Positions 61,424 through 64,000 of a DNA stretch of 64,000 bases are shown here, piece by piece (positions within the stretch are counted from its first letter, which is position 1; each line of letters starts with the position of its first letter). The position numbers and the translations under genes were made by a program. Below the pieces are notes generated by a model. It worked only from the letters and a program-made list of their open reading frames with translations, ran no database searches and was not told where the DNA came from. Source of the DNA: Rivularia sp. PCC 7116 (lineage in GTDB: Bacteria; Cyanobacteriota; Cyanobacteriia; Cyanobacteriales; Nostocaceae); assembly GCF_000316665.1 (NCBI RefSeq), contig NC_019678.1, positions 1,426,001-1,490,000 on the forward strand, in the 5' to 3' direction.

Positions 61424-61590
61424 TAATAAAATTCTATTTCTTAAGTAGAATTACGCGGCAATATAACCCTGATACAATATTCATTCACCATAAGTGAAAT
61501 CGCTTACTGAATAAATGTATACAAGTAAAAGTTCCTACTTATGGTTAGATGTGTCGATATCAACCTTCCAGGGGATAATCATCCAGGATT

Positions 61591-63234
61591 ATGAAAAAAC
61601 GTTTTAAAAATCTTCTTCAATTAAGCTCAGTTTTGACAGCAGTTTCTTGTATTGCTGCAAATCCTGTATTGGCGGCAGAAGACCGGCAGCTAACTACTGT
61701 TGAGGAATTGTCAGAAGAAGCAAACCCAATGGCTCAGGTAACGTCAGTATCGCAGTTTTCTGACGTACAGACAACAGATTGGGCATTTCAAGCATTGCAA
61801 TCTTTAGTCGAGCGATATGGATGTATCGCAGGTTATCCTAACGGTACTTATCGCGGCAATCGCGCTATGACCCGTTATGAATTTGCTGCTGGTTTAAATG
61901 CTTGTTTGAATCGGATAAACGAGCTAATCGCTACAGCAACAAGAGATTTACTAACTAGAGAAGATTTAATTACCTTACAAAGGTTGCAGTCAGAATTTAG
62001 TGCTGAATTGGCTACTTTGCGCGGTCGTGTAGATGCACTCGAAGCAAGTACTGCTCAATTAGAAGCAAATCAGTTTTCTACCACAACTAAACTAAAAGGG
62101 CGAGCGATATTTAACATATCCAATGCTTTTGGCGACGAACAAGCAGATATCAATAATAATCCAAATGATAATCCCGACCTTGATAGCAATACAACTTTTA
62201 CTAACCGCGTTCGATTAGAGTTACTTAGTAGTTTTACTGGGACTGATGAGCTACAAGTTCGTTTGAATGCTGGCAATATCACTAGGTACAATCGAGGACC
62301 TTTTCTAGACGGTGTTACGGGTACCGATATGACTCGCCTTTCCTTCGACAATGTTTTTGGGGAATCTGACAACGATGTTGGTCTCGATAAACTTAACTAT
62401 GGCTTCAATTTAGGAAAAGCACTACGGGTAAAAGTTGACGCTACCAACGCCGAATTATTTAAAAACGTCAACACCTTCAATCCCAACTTTGAAGATAGTG
62501 GCACGGGTTCAATATCTCGCTACGGACGTTTTAGTCCGATTTATCGTCAAGGTGCTGGTGGTGCTGGCGTAACCGTAACTGCTAATCCCCGAGGAAAAAT
62601 TAAATTGACAGGTGCTTATCTAGCACGCAGACCTAGCGATCCCGGAGACCCAAATGGAGTTTTCAACGGTGCCAATAGCGTTTTCGGTCAAGTAGACTTT
62701 GAGCCTTCTAAATCTTTGAATCTTGGTTTTACTTTTGCTCGTACTTATCGTAATACTGGTGCAGGAAATAGAGTAAATTTGTTTAGAAGTACGGGCAGCA
62801 GTTTTGCTAATCAACCCTTTGGAAACGTAGCTAGTACAGGCAATCATTACAGCGTACAAGCAAACTTTCGACCTGCTTCTAAAATAAGTGTCGGCGGTTG
62901 GGCCGGTTATTCTACTATGGAAGCTTTAGCCGGAGCAAATGAAGGTGCGGCTGCAGAGGTATTTTACTGGGCTGCAAATTTAGGCATCAGAGACTTTGGT
63001 ACAAAAAATAGTCTTTTAGGTATTGTTTTTGGTCAACCGCCAAAAGTTACCGATAATGATATCAATGCTCGTGAAGATGTAGATACTTCATATCATTTAG
63101 AAGCTCTTTACAGGTTGCAATTAAGCGATAATGTTTCGGTAACACCGGGTTTACTGGTTATTTTTAATCCAGAACACAACAACGATAACGATACTGTTTA
63201 TGTCGGAACCTTGCGGACTACTTTCAGTTTCTAG
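61591..63234 (+). CDS. SLH-domain OprB-type porin, copy 2
   Basis: 547 residues. Signal peptide (LLQLSSVLTAVSCIAANPVL then AA) and the same plan as copy 1: SLH domain, coiled coil RLQSEFSAELATLRGRVDAL, and an OprB barrel ending TLRTTFSF. The SLH, coiled coil and barrel ends are almost identical to copy 1. The central barrel differs, including an insertion around INNNPNDNPDLDSNTTFTNR in the first loops. Loop change after duplication suggests altered solute selectivity. Its leader differs from copies 1 and 3. Transcribed separately, given the terminator and MITE upstream. Confidence 0.93.
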   Translation: MKKRFKNLLQLSSVLTAVSCIAANPVLAAEDRQLTTVEELSEEANPMAQVTSVSQFSDVQTTDWAFQALQSLVERYGCIAGYPNGTYRGNRAMTRYEFAAGLNACLNRINELIATATRDLLTREDLITLQRLQSEFSAELATLRGRVDALEASTAQLEANQFSTTTKLKGRAIFNISNAFGDEQADINNNPNDNPDLDSNTTFTNRVRLELLSSFTGTDELQVRLNAGNITRYNRGPFLDGVTGTDMTRLSFDNVFGESDNDVGLDKLNYGFNLGKALRVKVDATNAELFKNVNTFNPNFEDSGTGSISRYGRFSPIYRQGAGGAGVTVTANPRGKIKLTGAYLARRPSDPGDPNGVFNGANSVFGQVDFEPSKSLNLGFTFARTYRNTGAGNRVNLFRSTGSSFANQPFGNVASTGNHYSVQANFRPASKISVGGWAGYSTMEALAGANEGAAAEVFYWAANLGIRDFGTKNSLLGIVFGQPPKVTDNDINAREDVDTSYHLEALYRLQLSDNVSVTPGLLVIFNPEHNNDNDTVYVGTLRTTFSF

Positions 63235-63625
63235 GATTATTGCTCCTTTAGATTGTTAATTAGTAAAAAAAGCCCGGTATCTTGAAGATACCGGGCTTCT
63301 AAATAGTTTCCTTACGCACTTATTTTTACTTTTAACTTCTTTTATCCTCAAATTATATGTAGTGTGATTTAGAATACCTAATACAATAAAAATATCTGCT
63401 ATAAAATTTAAACAATCATCCAACGTTAATATACTCACAATCTCTATTTTTCCTACGTCAAATAGATTAAAAAAAAAGAAATCTGAGAAAAGTGTATTAG
63501 TTGACTTGTTTTAACCACTATTAATGACTTTAAATTTAACACAACAGCAACTAGTAAATATTCGTAAAAGAAAAAACGAATAATTTGGTGGTGGCTAAAA
63601 CGGTAGGTGTGAGTGAGAGAAAAAA
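63235..63625. other. Gap between porin copies 2 and 3
   Basis: Contains the terminator at 63270 and an ATTCGT/ACGAAT small stem near 63559-63583; otherwise AT-rich with no gene. GGTGTGAGTGAGAG just before the copy 3 start matches the copy 1 leader. Confidence 0.5.
63270..63298. terminator. AGAAACCCGG hairpin repeat, copy 5
   Basis: AAGCCCGGTATCTT and AAGATACCGGGCTT, a perfect 14-bp stem with one unpaired base, 36 bases after the stop of porin copy 2. The core GGTATCTT is the same as in copy 4 at 48979. Confidence 0.75.
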
Positions 63626-64000
63626 ATGACAAAGCTTTTCTGGAACGTTTTCAAGTTGAGTCCAGTGGTTCTTGCTGCAACATTTTTCGCTGCTAACAGC
63701 GCATTCGCTGGTGAAGCAACCGAAAAAAACACTTCTGTTGCTGAGCTATCTGAAGAATCTAACATTGGTCAGGTAACATCCGTTTCCCAGTTTACCGACG
63801 TACAGCCCACCGATTGGGCATTCCAAGCACTGCAATCTTTGGTTGAGCGTTACGGTTGTATTGCTGGTTATCCCAACAGCACCTTCCGTGGCAATCGTGC
63901 TTTAACTCGTTACGAATTTGCTGCTGGTTTGAACGCTTGCTTGGATCGCGTTAACGAATTGATTGCGATCGCAACCGAGCAAGTTAATTCTGGTGACTTA
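63626..64000 (+). CDS. SLH-domain OprB-type porin, copy 3 (partial, cut by window edge)
   Basis: 125 codons are visible and the frame stays open to the edge. MTKLFWNVFKLSPVVLAATF starts a signal peptide ending NSAFA; the SLH domain follows: SQFTDVQPTDWAFQALQSLV then ERYGCIAGYPNSTFRGNRAL and TRYEFAAGLNACL. Very close to copy 1 in both protein and leader, so copies 1 and 3 are the most recent duplicates or are homogenised. The barrel lies outside. The HIP1 octamer GCGATCGC falls in the last codons seen. Confidence 0.92.
   Translation, partial: MTKLFWNVFKLSPVVLAATFFAANSAFAGEATEKNTSVAELSEESNIGQVTSVSQFTDVQPTDWAFQALQSLVERYGCIAGYPNSTFRGNRALTRYEFAAGLNACLDRVNELIAIATEQVNSGDL

Larger units (their letters stand above)
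61205..61590. other. Gap between porin copies 1 and 2
   Basis: Holds the T-run terminator (61238) and the MITE (61298). The remaining 165 bases upstream of copy 2 probably carry its promoter; no known operator was recognised. Confidence 0.55.

Noticed and set aside
1-64000. tRNA genes, rRNA and CRISPR arrays
   Set aside because: No cloverleaf with a T-arm GTTCRA, no rRNA motifs, and no regularly spaced 25-40 bp repeats with unique spacers were seen; tandem repeats here are heptamers.
1-64000. Integrated prophage, ICE or intact IS
   Set aside because: No integrase, transposase, terminase or conjugation gene found; mobile signals are limited to non-coding MITE-like elements.

Overview
The window is chromosomal DNA from a cyanobacterium, most likely a filamentous, heterocyst-forming member of the Nostocales (Rivularia/Calothrix type). 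Evidence: AT-rich DNA with scattered HIP1 octamers (GCGATCGC); many heptameric tandem repeats between genes; cyanobacteria-specific families (DUF2499/Ycf49, DUF3593, DUF2232, the CobT/UPF0284 family, SLH-OprB porins, SphR-SphS-PhoU); and a DevH-like Crp-family regulator. No rRNA, tRNA, CRISPR array, intact transposase or prophage was seen. Genes are cut at both window edges.

Layout. 0-3.6 kb: exopolysaccharide genes, namely a partial sugar-1-phosphate transferase, then gmd and fcl (GDP-mannose to GDP-L-fucose). 3.6-7.7 kb: two GNAT acetyltransferases, a Rieske oxygenase with an AraC regulator, and 5-formyl-THF cyclo-ligase. 7.7-17 kb: a five-GAF histidine kinase, a second sugar transferase, and a giant coiled-coil/acidic/Hsp70-like protein. 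17.7-27.5 kb: a CRP regulator followed by a DUF2232 membrane protein, CobT-like transferase, PotD-like lipoprotein, TauE exporter, methyltransferase, LysR, DUF1993 and DUF433. 27.5-34.5 kb: a U32 peptidase with repeats inserted in frame, a MazEF-type pair, a DUF262-AlbA_2-like protein, a ferredoxin-type aldo/keto reductase and a DUF151 nuclease. 34.9-39.6 kb: ribE, M23 peptidase, birA, pgeF. 39.7-47 kb: twin Ser/Thr kinases, a decayed S66 carboxypeptidase, rubrerythrin, csaB and Ycf49-type proteins. 47.3-51.2 kb: hisA, an unlisted 40-aa basic protein, and two tandem paralogous coiled-coil proteins. 51.6-58.3 kb: sphR-sphS-phoU, a 1.6-kb repeat-rich gap, and a PhoX-type phosphatase, together a phosphate-response block. 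58.8-64 kb: a DevH-like regulator and three consecutive SLH-OprB porins.

The most unusual content is (i) small non-autonomous mobile elements with perfect terminal inverted repeats and target duplications, one inserted inside another repeat; (ii) a U32 peptidase gene that carries three families of dispersed repeat as in-frame codons; (iii) the tandem coiled-coil pair facing a tiny basic protein; (iv) a DUF262-AlbA_2-like putative defence protein beside a toxin-antitoxin pair; (v) a GAF-array kinase in which two GAF domains have a Cys-Tyr pair at the expected bilin-attachment position. All family assignments are by eye from the translated sequence; no database search was run.
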